From: Deltaproteobacteria bacterium
GTDB lineage: Bacteria; Myxococcota_A; Polyangia; Haliangiales; Haliangiaceae
Reading direction: 5' to 3'
DNA: 64,000 bases
Assembly (NCBI GenBank): GCA_013812655.1
Contig: JACCTC010000237.1
Coordinates: forward strand, 1-64,000
Positions within the stretch are counted from its first letter, which is position 1. Every line of letters starts with the position of its first letter. The position numbers and the translations under genes are program-made. Below, in pieces: positions 18,728 through 28,096 of this stretch. Below the pieces are notes generated by a model, which was given only the letters and a program-made list of their open reading frames with translations, did not search any database and was not told where the DNA came from.

Positions 18728-18776
18728 GCGGGCGCGACTATAAGCCGCGAACCCGCGAAAATCCGTGAGCCCCCCG

Positions 18777-19472
18777 TCAGGTCTTGCTCGGCGTGGTGTC
18801 CGCCTGCTTCTTCTTCATCTTGTCGAGCAGGCCCGCGAAGCCGTCCTTCGCGATCACCTTGTTGAACATCGTGCGGTAGTTCTCGATCAGGCCGACGCCG
18901 TCGGTCTTGACGTCGAACGCGCGGAGCTTGTCGCCGTCCTTGACCAGCACGTAGGCGACCTCGATCGAGTACGGCCGGCCCTTGCGCTGGGTCTTGACGT
19001 TCGTCGTGACGACGGTGTTGCCGTCCTTGTCCGTGGTCTCGCCGACGTACTCGACCGTGTACGAGAGGTTCGCGCGGAGGCCCTTGACGTAGTTGGCCTC
19101 GATCAGCTCGCGGAGCACCGTCAGGAACTGCTGCTGCTGCTCCTTCGAGAGCTTGCTCCATTGATCGATCATCGCGCGCTTGCCGAGCTGATCGATGTCG
19201 AGGAAGCCGCGCACGCTGTTCGTGACCTTCGCGGCAAGGTCCTTCTCGTCCTTGGAGCCGGGAGCGACCTTCTGCTTGAGCAGGGTCGAGATCGTGTCGT
19301 TCGCCTGCTTGACGACCGTCGTGCCAGGTCCTGCCTTCACGGCCTGGGCGGGCTTGGCGGCCTGGGCGGGCTTGGCAGCGGTCTTGGCGGGTGCCTGGGC
19401 GCTGGCCAGGGTGGGCACCGCGAGCAAAGAGATGAGGACGAACAAGGCTTTGCGGATCATGGGGCTCCTCAT
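18777..19472 (-). CDS. mlaC: MlaC-family phospholipid-binding periplasmic protein
   Basis: 231 residues. Signal peptide MRSPMIRKALFVLISLLAVPTLASA followed by an Ala/Lys/Pro linker with a repeated AKPAQA unit (about residues 30-45), then the MlaC/Ttg2D domain (VRGFLDIDQLGKRAM, LIEANYVKGLRANLSYTVEY, YSIEVAYVLVKDGDKLRAFD). In Mla systems this protein ferries phospholipid between the outer-membrane complex and the inner-membrane transporter MlaFEDB. No mlaD/E/F lies beside it. Its ATG overlaps the stop of the TolC-like gene (ATGA at 19469-19472), an unusual pairing. Confidence 0.9.
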   Translation of the reverse strand: MRSPMIRKALFVLISLLAVPTLASAQAPAKTAAKPAQAAKPAQAVKAGPGTTVVKQANDTISTLLKQKVAPGSKDEKDLAAKVTNSVRGFLDIDQLGKRAMIDQWSKLSKEQQQQFLTVLRELIEANYVKGLRANLSYTVEYVGETTDKDGNTVVTTNVKTQRKGRPYSIEVAYVLVKDGDKLRAFDVKTDGVGLIENYRTMFNKVIAKDGFAGLLDKMKKKQADTTPSKT

Positions 19473-20785
19473 GGACGTGCGGTTCCGGCCCGGAATTCAC
19501 CGGAAGCTCGGCCCAGACGTACCACGGCGACGTTCCATTGAAAGACGGCCTGGGCCCAGCGCGCGCGCATCTGAAACCACGCGATGTACGCGTCTGCGAG
19601 ATCCTTGGGCTCGGCCGCGCCGACCGCCTCGGCCTGCAGCACCGAGGCGAGCCACGTCCGCGCGGCCTTCACGCCATCGTTCGTCGCGCTGACCTTGTCG
19701 CGCGCCGCGATTGCCTCGGCGTGCGCGGTCTCGGCGTCATATCTCGCGCCGATCGCGGCGAGCGTGCTCTGCGCGCGCGCTTTTTGCGCCTCGCCGCGCG
19801 CCTTGTCGACGCGCGCCTTGATGGTCCACGGCTCGAACTGCCACTGCAGCGCGAGCACGACGCCGACGCCGCTGCGGTTGTACGGATCGTTCGCGAATAC
19901 CGACGGCGGATCGTCGACGCCCTGCGCGCGGGCGATCAGCGCGCTCGCGACGACGGCGACGTCCGGGAAGTAGTAGCTGCGGGCCATCCGCGCGAGCTCG
20001 TCGTACGCACGCGCGCCTTGCTTCGCTGCGAGCGCCTGCGGTCGACCCTCGCCGGTCGCCGTCGCCGTTACGTCGCGCACGACCGCGGCGAGCTCGGTGT
20101 CGTCGATGTCCGCGTCGGGCAGGCCGGTCAGTGCGCGCAGCCCGGCGAGCGCTTGCTGCTCGCCCGCGGTCGCGTCCGCGCGCTGCACCTTGGCCTCGGC
20201 GAGCAGCACGGCGACCCGCTGGCGATCCTGGACGGAGACCGCATCGGCGCCGGTCTTGTCCTCCATGTTCTTGATGGCCTTCGCGATCTCCTCGACGCCG
20301 TCGTCGAGCATGTAGCCGAGCTCGCGCGCGAGCTTGACACCCCAGTACGCGCGGGCGGCGTCGACCGCGAGATCGCCGGCGGTCTCGTTGGCGAGCGCCC
20401 GCTGCGCGTCGAGGCCGGCACGCGCCGCCGCCCGCGCATGCGAGATCTTGCCGAACGTGTAGAGCGGCTGCGTGACGTCGAGCTGCGCGCCGCCGAACAG
20501 GCCATCGAACCCCCACGCGAAGTTCCGCGGGCCGGTGACCGTGCAGTCGTCGTTCTCGCAGTCGACATCGGGGCTGATGGTGCCGAACGCGGTCGCCTTG
20601 ATCCGAGGCATGCGCGCGGCATCAGCCTCGTCGACGCGCGCGGCGGCCATCGCGGTGTCGCCGTCAGCCATCTGCACCTTGGGGCCATGCACGGCGCGCG
20701 CGATCACCTGCTCGAGCGTGAGCTTCTGTGGCGCGGCGTCGACGCGGGACGCGAGCAACACGATCGAGATGCACAGCCAGCGCAT
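19469..20785 (-). CDS. TolC-like outer-membrane efflux protein
   Basis: 438 residues with signal peptide MRWLCISIVLLASRVDA. The OEP-type repeats are visible: start PQKLTLEQVIARAVHG, then LDVTQPLYTFGKISHARAAA and long alpha-hairpin stretches (LANETAGDLAVDAARAYWGV, then a second copy with QSTLAAIGARYDAETAHAEA). It would form a trimeric outer-membrane channel with a periplasmic tunnel. No inner-membrane pump or adaptor lies adjacent. It is first of a two-gene operon with mlaC, suggesting that it helps envelope lipid or hydrophobe export. Confidence 0.9.
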   Translation of the reverse strand: MRWLCISIVLLASRVDAAPQKLTLEQVIARAVHGPKVQMADGDTAMAAARVDEADAARMPRIKATAFGTISPDVDCENDDCTVTGPRNFAWGFDGLFGGAQLDVTQPLYTFGKISHARAAARAGLDAQRALANETAGDLAVDAARAYWGVKLARELGYMLDDGVEEIAKAIKNMEDKTGADAVSVQDRQRVAVLLAEAKVQRADATAGEQQALAGLRALTGLPDADIDDTELAAVVRDVTATATGEGRPQALAAKQGARAYDELARMARSYYFPDVAVVASALIARAQGVDDPPSVFANDPYNRSGVGVVLALQWQFEPWTIKARVDKARGEAQKARAQSTLAAIGARYDAETAHAEAIAARDKVSATNDGVKAARTWLASVLQAEAVGAAEPKDLADAYIAWFQMRARWAQAVFQWNVAVVRLGRASGEFRAGTARP

Positions 20786-20823
20786 GGGGGCGTTGTACTA
20801 CGCGCGGCGCGTCGCCGGTTCCC

Positions 20824-21999
20824 TCAGACCTGCGTGCTGCGCAAGATCACGCGCGTGATCTCGAGCGGGGCGAGCACGCGCACTGGTGGGCCCCAGTAAC
20901 CGCACCCGCGCGTCACGTAGAGCTGGGTGTCACCGTACTGGTAGCGACCGGCGAGCAGGCCGCCCTGCTGGAGCTTGACGATGTAGTGCCACGGCCAGAT
21001 CTGACCGCCGTGGGTGTGGCCCGAGAGCTGGAGATCGACGCCATGCTTCGACGCCCGCCGGACCTGCCGCGGCTGGTGGGCGAGCAGCACGAGCGCGCGG
21101 CTCGGATCGCGAGCGGCCGTTGCGCTGGCGAGGTCCTCGCCGTGGCCGGCCCAGCCCTTCCCACCGTGGTCGTCGACACCGGCGAGGTCGAAGCTCGCGG
21201 CCCCATCACCGATCGTCACCAGCTCGTTACGCAGGTAGCGGGCGCCGAGCCGCCGGAGCTCCGCGATCCATGGATCGGCTCCCGAGTAGTACTCGTGGTT
21301 GCCGGTGACCGCGAACACGCCGTGCTTCGCACGCAGCTGGCCGATCGGCGCGAAGTCGTCGCGCAGATCCTCGACCTTGCCGTCGACGAGGTCGCCGGTG
21401 AGCGCGACGAGATCGGGGGCGAGCCGGTTCGTCTGATCGACGACGCGTTGCACGAACGCGCGATCGATCGTGAGGCCGACGTGGAGATCCGAGAGCTGGA
21501 CGATCGTGAAGCCATCGAGCGCGCGCGGCAGCTTCGCGAGCCGGATCTCGACGTCGACGATCTCGTGGGTGCCACGCGCCTCGATCATGCCGCGCGCCAC
21601 GCTAGCACTCGCCACCGTGACCGCGGCACCGCCGGTGATCCGTGCGAGGAATAGCCGGCGTTCCGGATCGACGTCCGGCGCCCTGCGCTTCGCGACCTTG
21701 CGCCCGAGCCAGATCGCGAGCCGGCCGACATCGATCGCGACGAGCACGACGAGCAGCAGGCCGACCAGCGCCATCCACGGCATCGCGACCCAGCCGAGCG
21801 TCGACGACAGCCCGGGATAGTGGTTGCGCGATGCGGTCGTGATCGGGACCGAGAGGAAGAGCAGGACGAACGCGATGGTCGCGACGATGTGCCAGCGGCG
21901 GGGCAGCCGCACGCGCCGCACCAGGCGCCACCAGACGTACGCGTGGATCGCTGCGGACAGCGAGCTCGAGAGCGCGATCCGCGCGATCGTCGCGATCAC
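20824..21999 (-). CDS. membrane-anchored metallophosphoesterase (YkuE-like)
   Basis: 391 residues. The N-terminal about 105 residues hold three hydrophobic helices, and another hydrophobic stretch (ARITGGAAVTVASASVARG) lies near residue 125. The catalytic domain follows: QLSDLHVG, ALTGDLVDG, VTGNHEYY and the closing LSGHTHGGQIWPW, i.e. all metal-binding motifs of the calcineurin-like fold. The YkuE relatives are thought to act on lipid phosphates such as UDP-diacylglucosamine. The precise substrate here is unknown. It is divergent from the DCC1-type gene. Confidence 0.9.
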   Translation of the reverse strand: MIATIARIALSSSLSAAIHAYVWWRLVRRVRLPRRWHIVATIAFVLLFLSVPITTASRNHYPGLSSTLGWVAMPWMALVGLLLVVLVAIDVGRLAIWLGRKVAKRRAPDVDPERRLFLARITGGAAVTVASASVARGMIEARGTHEIVDVEIRLAKLPRALDGFTIVQLSDLHVGLTIDRAFVQRVVDQTNRLAPDLVALTGDLVDGKVEDLRDDFAPIGQLRAKHGVFAVTGNHEYYSGADPWIAELRRLGARYLRNELVTIGDGAASFDLAGVDDHGGKGWAGHGEDLASATAARDPSRALVLLAHQPRQVRRASKHGVDLQLSGHTHGGQIWPWHYIVKLQQGGLLAGRYQYGDTQLYVTRGCGYWGPPVRVLAPLEITRVILRSTQV

Positions 22000-22051
22000 G
22001 ACTCACCATAGCAGCTGTTGCCTCCACGACAGGACGCGGCAAGATGTCCGC

Positions 22052-22522
22052 ATGGCGACCGCCGACCTCAGCCCCGGCCCATCCGCGCCGGTCGTCGCGC
22101 CCGCCGCCGCGGCCGCCGCCGCGGTCGACGCCAAGCTCGTGCTCTACGACGGTACCTGTGGCCTGTGCGCGCGCTCGGTGCGCTGGATCCTGAGCCACGA
22201 GGCCGATCACGAGCTGCGGTTCGCGCCGCTGCAAGGCGAGACCGTCACCGCGCTGCGCGCGAAGTACCCGGCGATCCCCGAGCACGTCGACACCGTCGTC
22301 TACCTCGACGGCACGCGCGCGCACCTCCGCAGCAAGGCGTTCTTCCACATGGCGCGTCACTTTCGCGCGCCGTGGCGCTGGTTCCACGCGCTGCGCTGGG
22401 CGCCCGGCTTCGTGTTCGATCTCGGCTACCGGCTGATCGCCGCGCTTCGCTACAAGCTGTGGGGACGCGTCGATAGCTGCGAGCTGCCGTCGCCCGAGAA
22501 CCGCGCGCGCTTCCTGCCCTGA
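22052..22522 (+). CDS. DCC1-like thiol-disulfide oxidoreductase
   Basis: 156 residues from the ATG at 22052; the longer open frame to 21824 lies over the neighbour's 5' end and is rejected. After a Pro/Ala leader, the family's N-terminal CxxC is clear: LVLYDGTCGLCARSVRWIL (Cys pair around residues 36 and 39), followed by the thioredoxin-like fold with ELRFAPLQGE and VYLDGTRAHLRSKAF. Members of this family (DUF393) are predicted thiol oxidoreductases, sometimes associated with membrane partners. Convergent with the P450 gene. Confidence 0.88.
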   Translation: MATADLSPGPSAPVVAPAAAAAAAVDAKLVLYDGTCGLCARSVRWILSHEADHELRFAPLQGETVTALRAKYPAIPEHVDTVVYLDGTRAHLRSKAFFHMARHFRAPWRWFHALRWAPGFVFDLGYRLIAALRYKLWGRVDSCELPSPENRARFLP

Positions 22523-22536
22523 CGTCACGGCGTTCC

Positions 22537-23901
22537 TCACCGGCAGTCGTCGACAAGCGCGGGTAAGCCGCCGCGCGGCCGCAGCGTGATCAGCGGCTCG
22601 GCCTCGACATGCGTCGAGAGCGGCCGCAACCGCGCGCGCTGCACCATCGTCGCGAGGCAGAGCTGCGCCTCCATCAGCGCGAAGTGCGAGCCGATGCAGA
22701 CTCGCGGGCCGGCGCCGAACGGCAGGTAGTGATGACGCGGGCGCGCCTTCTTCGGCTCGGGGAGCATGCGCTCGGGCTTGAAGGCGAGCGGGCTCGGGAA
22801 GTAGTCGTCGCGTCGATGGATGCCACGGATGTAGACGAGCAACGTCGAGCGCTCGGGGATCCGGTGTGCTCCGATCGTGACGTCTCGCAGCGCCTGCCGT
22901 CCCATCATGTAAGCCGGCGGGTGCAGCCGCATCGCCTCGTCGACGACCGCGGCGGTCCACGGCATCGCGGGCAGATCGTCGGCGGTCATCCGCCGATCAC
23001 CGACGACCTCGGCGATCTCCTGCTCGAGCCGCGCGAGCACGCCGGGGTTGCGGCCGAGCTCGTACCACGACCACGTCAGCGCGTTCGCGGTGGTCTCGTG
23101 GCCTGCGAGCATCAGCGTCATCACCTCGTCGCGCACCTGCTTGTCGCTGAGCCCGGTGCCGTCCTCGTCGCGCGCGAGCAGCAGCATCGACAGCACGTCA
23201 CCGCGATCGGTGCCGAGCCGGCGGCCGTCGGCGATCAACCGGTAGACGACCTGATCGAGCATCGCGACGGCGCGGCGCATCCGCACGTGACGCGGCAGCG
23301 GCCAGCGATAGCCGAGCTGGACCGGCGAGGTGACGCTCTCGATCATCGAGCGCATCGCCAGCTCGAGGCCCTCGGCGACCCTCGGCGCGTCGCGGCGGAC
23401 ATCGGCGCCGAACATCGTCCTGCCCGCGATCGCGAGCGTCATCGCCATCATCTCCTGGGCGATGTCGATGCGCTGGCCACGCCGCCAGCTCGCGACCTGG
23501 GTGAGGGTCTCGCCGACCATCACGTCCCCGTACGCGGCGAGCCGCTTCGGGGCGAACGCGGGCGCGAGCAGCTTGCGGTGACGCTTGTGCGTGCCGCCCT
23601 CGGCGGTCAACAGGCCGTCGCCGAGCAGCGGCATCAGGAACTGCAGGCCGGGGGATTTCTTGAACGACGCTGCCTCGTCGACCAGGATCTGGTGCGCGAG
23701 GTCCGCGCAGGTCACGACGTAGACCGGGATGTGCGCGAGCGAGAGTCGGGTGATCGGGCCGAGCTTCGCGGCGCGGTCCTGGAGCCCGAGACGATCACGC
23801 CGGAACTCCAGGAGATTGCCGATCAGCGGCAGGCCGGGCATCGGCGGGACCGACGACGCGATGGATGCCGGGGCGGTGAACGGGCTGGTCGAGCTGGCCA
23901 T
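22537..23901 (-). CDS. cytochrome P450
   Basis: 454 residues, soluble bacterial type with no N-terminal anchor. The signatures are all present: I-helix LAGHETTANALTW, K-helix E-x-x-R in DEAMRLHPPAY, and heme loop FGAGPRVCIGSHFAL with the proximal Cys at about residue 402. The architecture resembles CYP102/CYP4-like fatty-acid or terpene hydroxylases, but the substrate cannot be assigned. No ferredoxin or reductase gene is adjacent. It is divergent from a TetR-family regulator, with a palindromic site between them, so it is probably repressed by that protein. Confidence 0.93.
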   Translation of the reverse strand: MASSTSPFTAPASIASSVPPMPGLPLIGNLLEFRRDRLGLQDRAAKLGPITRLSLAHIPVYVVTCADLAHQILVDEAASFKKSPGLQFLMPLLGDGLLTAEGGTHKRHRKLLAPAFAPKRLAAYGDVMVGETLTQVASWRRGQRIDIAQEMMAMTLAIAGRTMFGADVRRDAPRVAEGLELAMRSMIESVTSPVQLGYRWPLPRHVRMRRAVAMLDQVVYRLIADGRRLGTDRGDVLSMLLLARDEDGTGLSDKQVRDEVMTLMLAGHETTANALTWSWYELGRNPGVLARLEQEIAEVVGDRRMTADDLPAMPWTAAVVDEAMRLHPPAYMMGRQALRDVTIGAHRIPERSTLLVYIRGIHRRDDYFPSPLAFKPERMLPEPKKARPRHHYLPFGAGPRVCIGSHFALMEAQLCLATMVQRARLRPLSTHVEAEPLITLRPRGGLPALVDDCR

Positions 23902-23913
23902 CTGGGCCTAGAA

Positions 23914-23937
23914 TGCGAGCGTTCGCTCACATTCGCA
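23914..23937. promoter_or_regulatory. palindromic operator between P450 and TetR genes
   Basis: GAGCG-TT-CGCTC (23917-23928) is a perfect inverted repeat inside a broader TGCGA...TTCGCA arrangement. It lies 16 bp upstream of the P450 start and about 45 bp upstream of the TetR start, well placed to control both. Inferred from position and symmetry. Confidence 0.55.
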
Positions 23938-23971
23938 ACTCGCGTTCCGCGATCCCACCGAAGGCGGTTCG

Positions 23972-24598
23972 ATGTACCGACAAGTCAAGACCACGCCTCG
24001 GAAACGGCCCCGCCAGCACCGCAGCAAGGCGACGGTCGACACGATTCTCGGCGCGACTGCTCGGGTTCTGGTCAAGCAGGGCTTCGATGGCCTGACCACG
24101 AACTCGGTCGCCGAGGCGGCCGGCGTGTCGATCGGCTCGCTCTATCAATACTTCCCGAACAAGGAGGCGCTGGTCGCGGCGCTGATCGAACAGCACGTCG
24201 AGCAGATGAACGCGGCGATCCTCGACGAGCTGACCCGGGTCGCGGCGCTGCCGATGGCCGAGGCGGTGCGCGCGGTGATCGAGCTGACGATCCGTGCGCA
24301 CTCGATCGAGCCCGAGCTTCACCGCGTGCTGACCGAGCAGGTGCCACGCGTCGGCCGGATGGCGCGGCTCGCGGAGGCGGACGGGATCTGCCGGCGCATG
24401 GTCGCCGGGATCCTCGCGGCACGGCGCGACGAGCTCGCGATCGGTGATCCCGACACTGCAGCGTTCGTGCTCGTCGCATCGATCGAGGCGATCACCCACC
24501 GCGCCGCGCTGTTCGCGCCCGAGCGGCTGCGCGATCCACGGCTGATCGACGAGGCGGTCGCGCTGGTCACACGTTACCTCGGCGTCGCAGACGGTTGA
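23972..24598 (+). CDS. TetR-family transcriptional regulator
   Basis: 208 residues. Helix-turn-helix visible at residues 20-60: TVDTILGATARVLVKQGFDG, then SVAEAAGVSIGSLYQYFPNK. The C-terminal domain is the longer AcrR/YcdC-like ligand pocket (TEQVPRVGRMARL). It is divergent from the P450, whose expression it most likely controls through the palindrome at 23914-23937. No second target is obvious in the window. Confidence 0.9.
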   Translation: MYRQVKTTPRKRPRQHRSKATVDTILGATARVLVKQGFDGLTTNSVAEAAGVSIGSLYQYFPNKEALVAALIEQHVEQMNAAILDELTRVAALPMAEAVRAVIELTIRAHSIEPELHRVLTEQVPRVGRMARLAEADGICRRMVAGILAARRDELAIGDPDTAAFVLVASIEAITHRAALFAPERLRDPRLIDEAVALVTRYLGVADG

Positions 24599-24629
24599 TC
24601 GGCGCTGCGCGCCGGAGCATGTTCCCGCG

Positions 24630-25625
24630 ATGCGGTGGTGCTTGTTGATCCTGTTCCTGGTGACCGGCTGTCCGGCAAAACGCGGCGCCACGCCGACCGC
24701 CAGCGGCGTCGGCTGCCCGGCCGCGAGCGGCGTCTACATCGCGTCGTACCTGACGCCCGACGAGGGTGCAGCAGGGCAGCGCCACACCGGCTGGGTGCTG
24801 CCGCTGCACGATCGGATCGTCGAGACCCTCGACGGCGTGCCCGAGTACGCCGCGCTCGATGCCGCGGCTGCGAGCGCCGCGGGTGTCCCGGCGCCACCGA
24901 CGACGCTGTGGCTGCTCGCACCCGACGGTCCCTGCAAGGCGACGATCGGCAGCTACTACGCCGCGGCGATCGATGCGCCGACCAAGAACATCGCGTACGG
25001 CGTCGAGCTGACCGGCTGTGCCGCGCCTCCCGACGACTCCGATGCCTCCGCGATCGCGCTGGTCTCGGACGCCTCGCCGACGCAGTGCAAGCTCGTGCCG
25101 CCGCGCCCGGTCGCGCAACGCCTCGGCGACGCCGACAGGAGTGGCGCGTGGTCACGGCCGACGAAGGAGACGCCGATGCCGCCGGCGTTCGCGGCGGTGG
25201 TTCCACTGCGCGACTGCATCGCGCCGGGCTGCGAGGCGCTGTGGTCGGTCGCCCAGGTCGACGTCGCCGGCAAGCCAGTCGCGTATGCCGGTGCGGTCAA
25301 CTGGTGGACCATTCCCGACGGCGCGACCCCGCAGACCCAGTGCGAGTGGAGGGTCGACACGTTCAGCGGGTTCTTCGTCGTCGGGCCGGACGGCGCGGCG
25401 GTCCAGGTCACCGAGGGTCAAAACCATCCACTGCTGCTCTCCGGGGTGCTCGCGGATGCCAGCGGGCCGAAAGTCCTGCTCGCGGCGGGACCCGGCGAGT
25501 ACACCGCGTACGACCTCGCGAACGGTCGCGCGACGGTTGGCCGCCACCTGGTGTGGCTCGTTCCGCACCCGGACTCGTACACCGCGGTCGATCGTCTCGG
25601 CCCGGTCTGTGGGGCGGCGCCGTGA
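24630..25625 (+). CDS. lipoprotein of unknown function
   Basis: 331 residues. Signal MRWCLLILFLVTGCPAKRG with lipobox VTGC (Cys14). The mature protein is Cys-containing (at least six Cys, possibly disulfides) with a beta-rich look (GVYIASYLTPDEG, TLWLLAPDGPCKA, SGFFVVGPDGAAVQV). No family recognised. The stop overlaps the GTG start of the next gene (GTGA at 25622-25625), so it is translationally coupled to a large membrane protein. Confidence 0.75.
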   Translation: MRWCLLILFLVTGCPAKRGATPTASGVGCPAASGVYIASYLTPDEGAAGQRHTGWVLPLHDRIVETLDGVPEYAALDAAAASAAGVPAPPTTLWLLAPDGPCKATIGSYYAAAIDAPTKNIAYGVELTGCAAPPDDSDASAIALVSDASPTQCKLVPPRPVAQRLGDADRSGAWSRPTKETPMPPAFAAVVPLRDCIAPGCEALWSVAQVDVAGKPVAYAGAVNWWTIPDGATPQTQCEWRVDTFSGFFVVGPDGAAVQVTEGQNHPLLLSGVLADASGPKVLLAAGPGEYTAYDLANGRATVGRHLVWLVPHPDSYTAVDRLGPVCGAAP

Positions 25626-27862
25626 CGCACGCCTGGCATTTCTTCCGCGCCGGAGGTGTCGATCAGGTCAGCCTGCGAAACGGCGACGACCTGCGCGCGC
25701 TCGCGACGCTCGATCAGAAGCTGTGGGTCGCTCTCGCGATGCCAGTCGCCAACGTCGACGTCGACGTCGAGACGCTCGCGCTGATGGACAAGAACCACGA
25801 CGGTCGGATCCGCGTGCAGGACATCGTCGAGACCGTCGCGTGGATCGATACGACCTTCGTCAAGCTCGACGACGTGCTGAAGACCAGCGACGCGGTGCCA
25901 CTCACCGCGATCAAGGATCCCAAGGTCGTGGTCGCCGCACGTCGCGTGCTGTCGGATCTCGGCAAGCGCGATGCGACGTCGGTCAGCGTCGACGACGCGA
26001 ACGCGGTCACGAAGGCCTTCAGCGACACCGTGCTCAACGGCGACGCGATCGTGATCCCGGCGTCGACCGAGGATCCCGATCTGCGCCATGCGATCGAGGA
26101 CATCCTGGCGTGCGCCGGCAGCACGCTCGATCGCAGCGGCAAGCCCGGCATCGGCCAGCCGCAGGCGGACGCGTTCTTCCTCGCGGTCGATCAGCGTGCT
26201 GCGTGGATCCGGCGCGGCAACGAGCCGTCGCTGTCGCCGCTCGGCACCGCCACGCCTGCCGCCTCGCGCGCGCTCGCCGCGGTTCGCGCCAAGCTCGAGG
26301 ATCACTTCACGCGCTGCCGGATCGCCGCGTACGACGCGCGTGGCGCCGCCGCGCTCGCCGGGCAGGAGCCCGAGCTCGTCGCGCTTTCCCTCCGCTCGCT
26401 ATCGCCGACCGACGACGATCTCGCGAAGCTTCCGCTGGCGAAGATCGATCCCGATGCCGAGCTCGCACTTCACAGCGGGCTGAACCCGGCATGGACCGAG
26501 CGGATGGCGACGTTCGTGAGCGCGGCGATGACGCCGATCCTCGGCGCCCGCAAGCGGCTGGTCCCGGCGGACCTCGCGCAGATCGTCGCGCGGCTCGCCG
26601 CATTCGATGCGTGGGTCGCCGAGCAACCAAAGACGATCGTCGACGAGCTCGCGCCGGCCTGGCTCGAGCGGCTCGCGGCGATCGACCCCGGGTCCGGGAG
26701 TGAATCCCGGCCCCTCCATCTCGGGCCCGGCGCCCTGCGCGATCGCGTGCGCGCGCTGATCGATGCCGATGCCGCGCTCGCCGTCGAGTACGACCAGATC
26801 ACGAGCGTCGCGAAGGTCGTGCGGTTACAGCGCGACTTCGGGCGCATCGTTCGCAACTTCGTCAACTTCTCCGATTTCTACGCGCGCCAGGACGGCGTAT
26901 TCCAGGCGGGCACGCTCTACCTCGACGCTCGCGCGGTTCACCTCTGCGTCCCGGTCGTCGACGTGACGAAGCATGCTGCGCTCGCGACGTCGGCGGACGC
27001 CTACCTGATGTACTGCGAGCTCTCGCGCAACGGCACGACGCGCACGATCGCCGCGGCGCTCACCAATGGCGACAGCGACAACATCTTCATCGGCCGCAAC
27101 GGCATCTTCTACGATCGCGACGGCCACGACTGGGACGCGACGGTCGTCAAGGTGATCGCGAATCCGATCAGCATCCGCCAGGCGTTCTGGTCACCGTACA
27201 AGAAGGTCGTCAAGGTCATCGAGGACAACGTCACGCGACGGGTCTCGGCAGCGGATGCGGCGTCGACCGCAAAGCTCGATGCAGTCGGCAAGACCGTCGC
27301 GAACGCAGACGCCGAAGCGTCGCCGGTGCTGTCGGTGAAGAAGGTCGACCTCGGCACGGTCGCCGCGATCGGCGTCGCGATCGGTGGCGTCGCGACGCTG
27401 TTCGGTGCGCTGCTCGCGACGCTGTTCGGACTCGGTCCGTGGTTGCCCCTCGGCTTTCTGGCGATCCTGCTGCTGATCTCGGGACCGTCGATGGCGCTCG
27501 CCTATCTCAAGCTGCGCCGCCGCAACCTCGGGCCGATCCTCGACGCCAACGGCTGGGCGATCAACAGTCGCGCGCGGATCAACGTCGCGTTCGGCGCCGC
27601 GATGACCGAGCTCGCGAAGCTGCCGAAGGGCAGTGGGCGCTCGCTCGACGATCCGTTCGCTGACAAGCGCGTGTCGTGGAAGCGCTACGTGGTGCTCGTC
27701 GGCTTGCTCGTGCTCGCCGGCAGCTGGTACGTCGGCAAGCTCGATCGCTGGATCCCCGACTCGATCCGCTCGACGACCGTGCTCGGTGACAGCGCGCCCG
27801 CGTCGAAGCGTGCGAAAAGCTCCGAACCCGCGCCAGCGCCACCCATCCCACCCAAGCCGTGA
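25622..27862 (+). CDS. large membrane protein with an EF-hand-like loop
   Basis: 746 residues from the GTG that overlaps the lipoprotein stop; the out-of-phase extension upstream is a shadow of the lipoprotein gene. Near residue 55 is a calcium-loop-like DKNHDGRIRVQD. A long soluble helical/beta domain follows, including FGRIVRNFVNFSDFYARQDG and a strand-rich part with NGDSDNIFIGRNGIFYDRDG. Two adjacent transmembrane helices lie at about residues 580-630 and a third hydrophobic segment near 690 (YVVLVGLLVLAGSWYVG). The tail is Pro-rich. The family is not one I can name. Probably inner membrane with a large soluble part. Confidence 0.72.
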   Translation: MTHAWHFFRAGGVDQVSLRNGDDLRALATLDQKLWVALAMPVANVDVDVETLALMDKNHDGRIRVQDIVETVAWIDTTFVKLDDVLKTSDAVPLTAIKDPKVVVAARRVLSDLGKRDATSVSVDDANAVTKAFSDTVLNGDAIVIPASTEDPDLRHAIEDILACAGSTLDRSGKPGIGQPQADAFFLAVDQRAAWIRRGNEPSLSPLGTATPAASRALAAVRAKLEDHFTRCRIAAYDARGAAALAGQEPELVALSLRSLSPTDDDLAKLPLAKIDPDAELALHSGLNPAWTERMATFVSAAMTPILGARKRLVPADLAQIVARLAAFDAWVAEQPKTIVDELAPAWLERLAAIDPGSGSESRPLHLGPGALRDRVRALIDADAALAVEYDQITSVAKVVRLQRDFGRIVRNFVNFSDFYARQDGVFQAGTLYLDARAVHLCVPVVDVTKHAALATSADAYLMYCELSRNGTTRTIAAALTNGDSDNIFIGRNGIFYDRDGHDWDATVVKVIANPISIRQAFWSPYKKVVKVIEDNVTRRVSAADAASTAKLDAVGKTVANADAEASPVLSVKKVDLGTVAAIGVAIGGVATLFGALLATLFGLGPWLPLGFLAILLLISGPSMALAYLKLRRRNLGPILDANGWAINSRARINVAFGAAMTELAKLPKGSGRSLDDPFADKRVSWKRYVVLVGLLVLAGSWYVGKLDRWIPDSIRSTTVLGDSAPASKRAKSSEPAPAPPIPPKP

Positions 27863-28024
27863 TGATGCGTGAAGCAACGGTGATCACGCGGCACGACGAG
27901 CGTTTTCGCACACTCACCAGGTGACCGATCACGAGCGCACCCCGGCGGCGCTCACGCTCCGACGTGGGAGTCACGAATACCTGCCGGGCCGGCGCTCCGT
28001 GCTAGATCGATGTTTCTCGCGTCG

Positions 28025-28034
28025 GTCACGTGAC
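28025..28034. promoter_or_regulatory. GTCACGTGAC palindrome upstream of the GGDEF gene
   Basis: Perfect 10-bp palindrome 86 bp before the preferred GTG start at 28120. It is short enough to be chance in GC-rich DNA. Listed because it sits in the promoter region of the first gene of the heme-oxygenase-like locus. Confidence 0.25.
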
Positions 28035-28096
28035 GCGCGTACGACCACGATCGCACATAACACCGGGTCTGACCGCGTTCCCGGATCCGCCCCGCG

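Noticed and set aside
24635-25621. N-terminal extension of the large membrane protein across the lipoprotein gene
   Set aside because: The extension is Arg-rich and lies out of phase over a lipoprotein gene with a clear signal; the GTGA overlap gives a better start.
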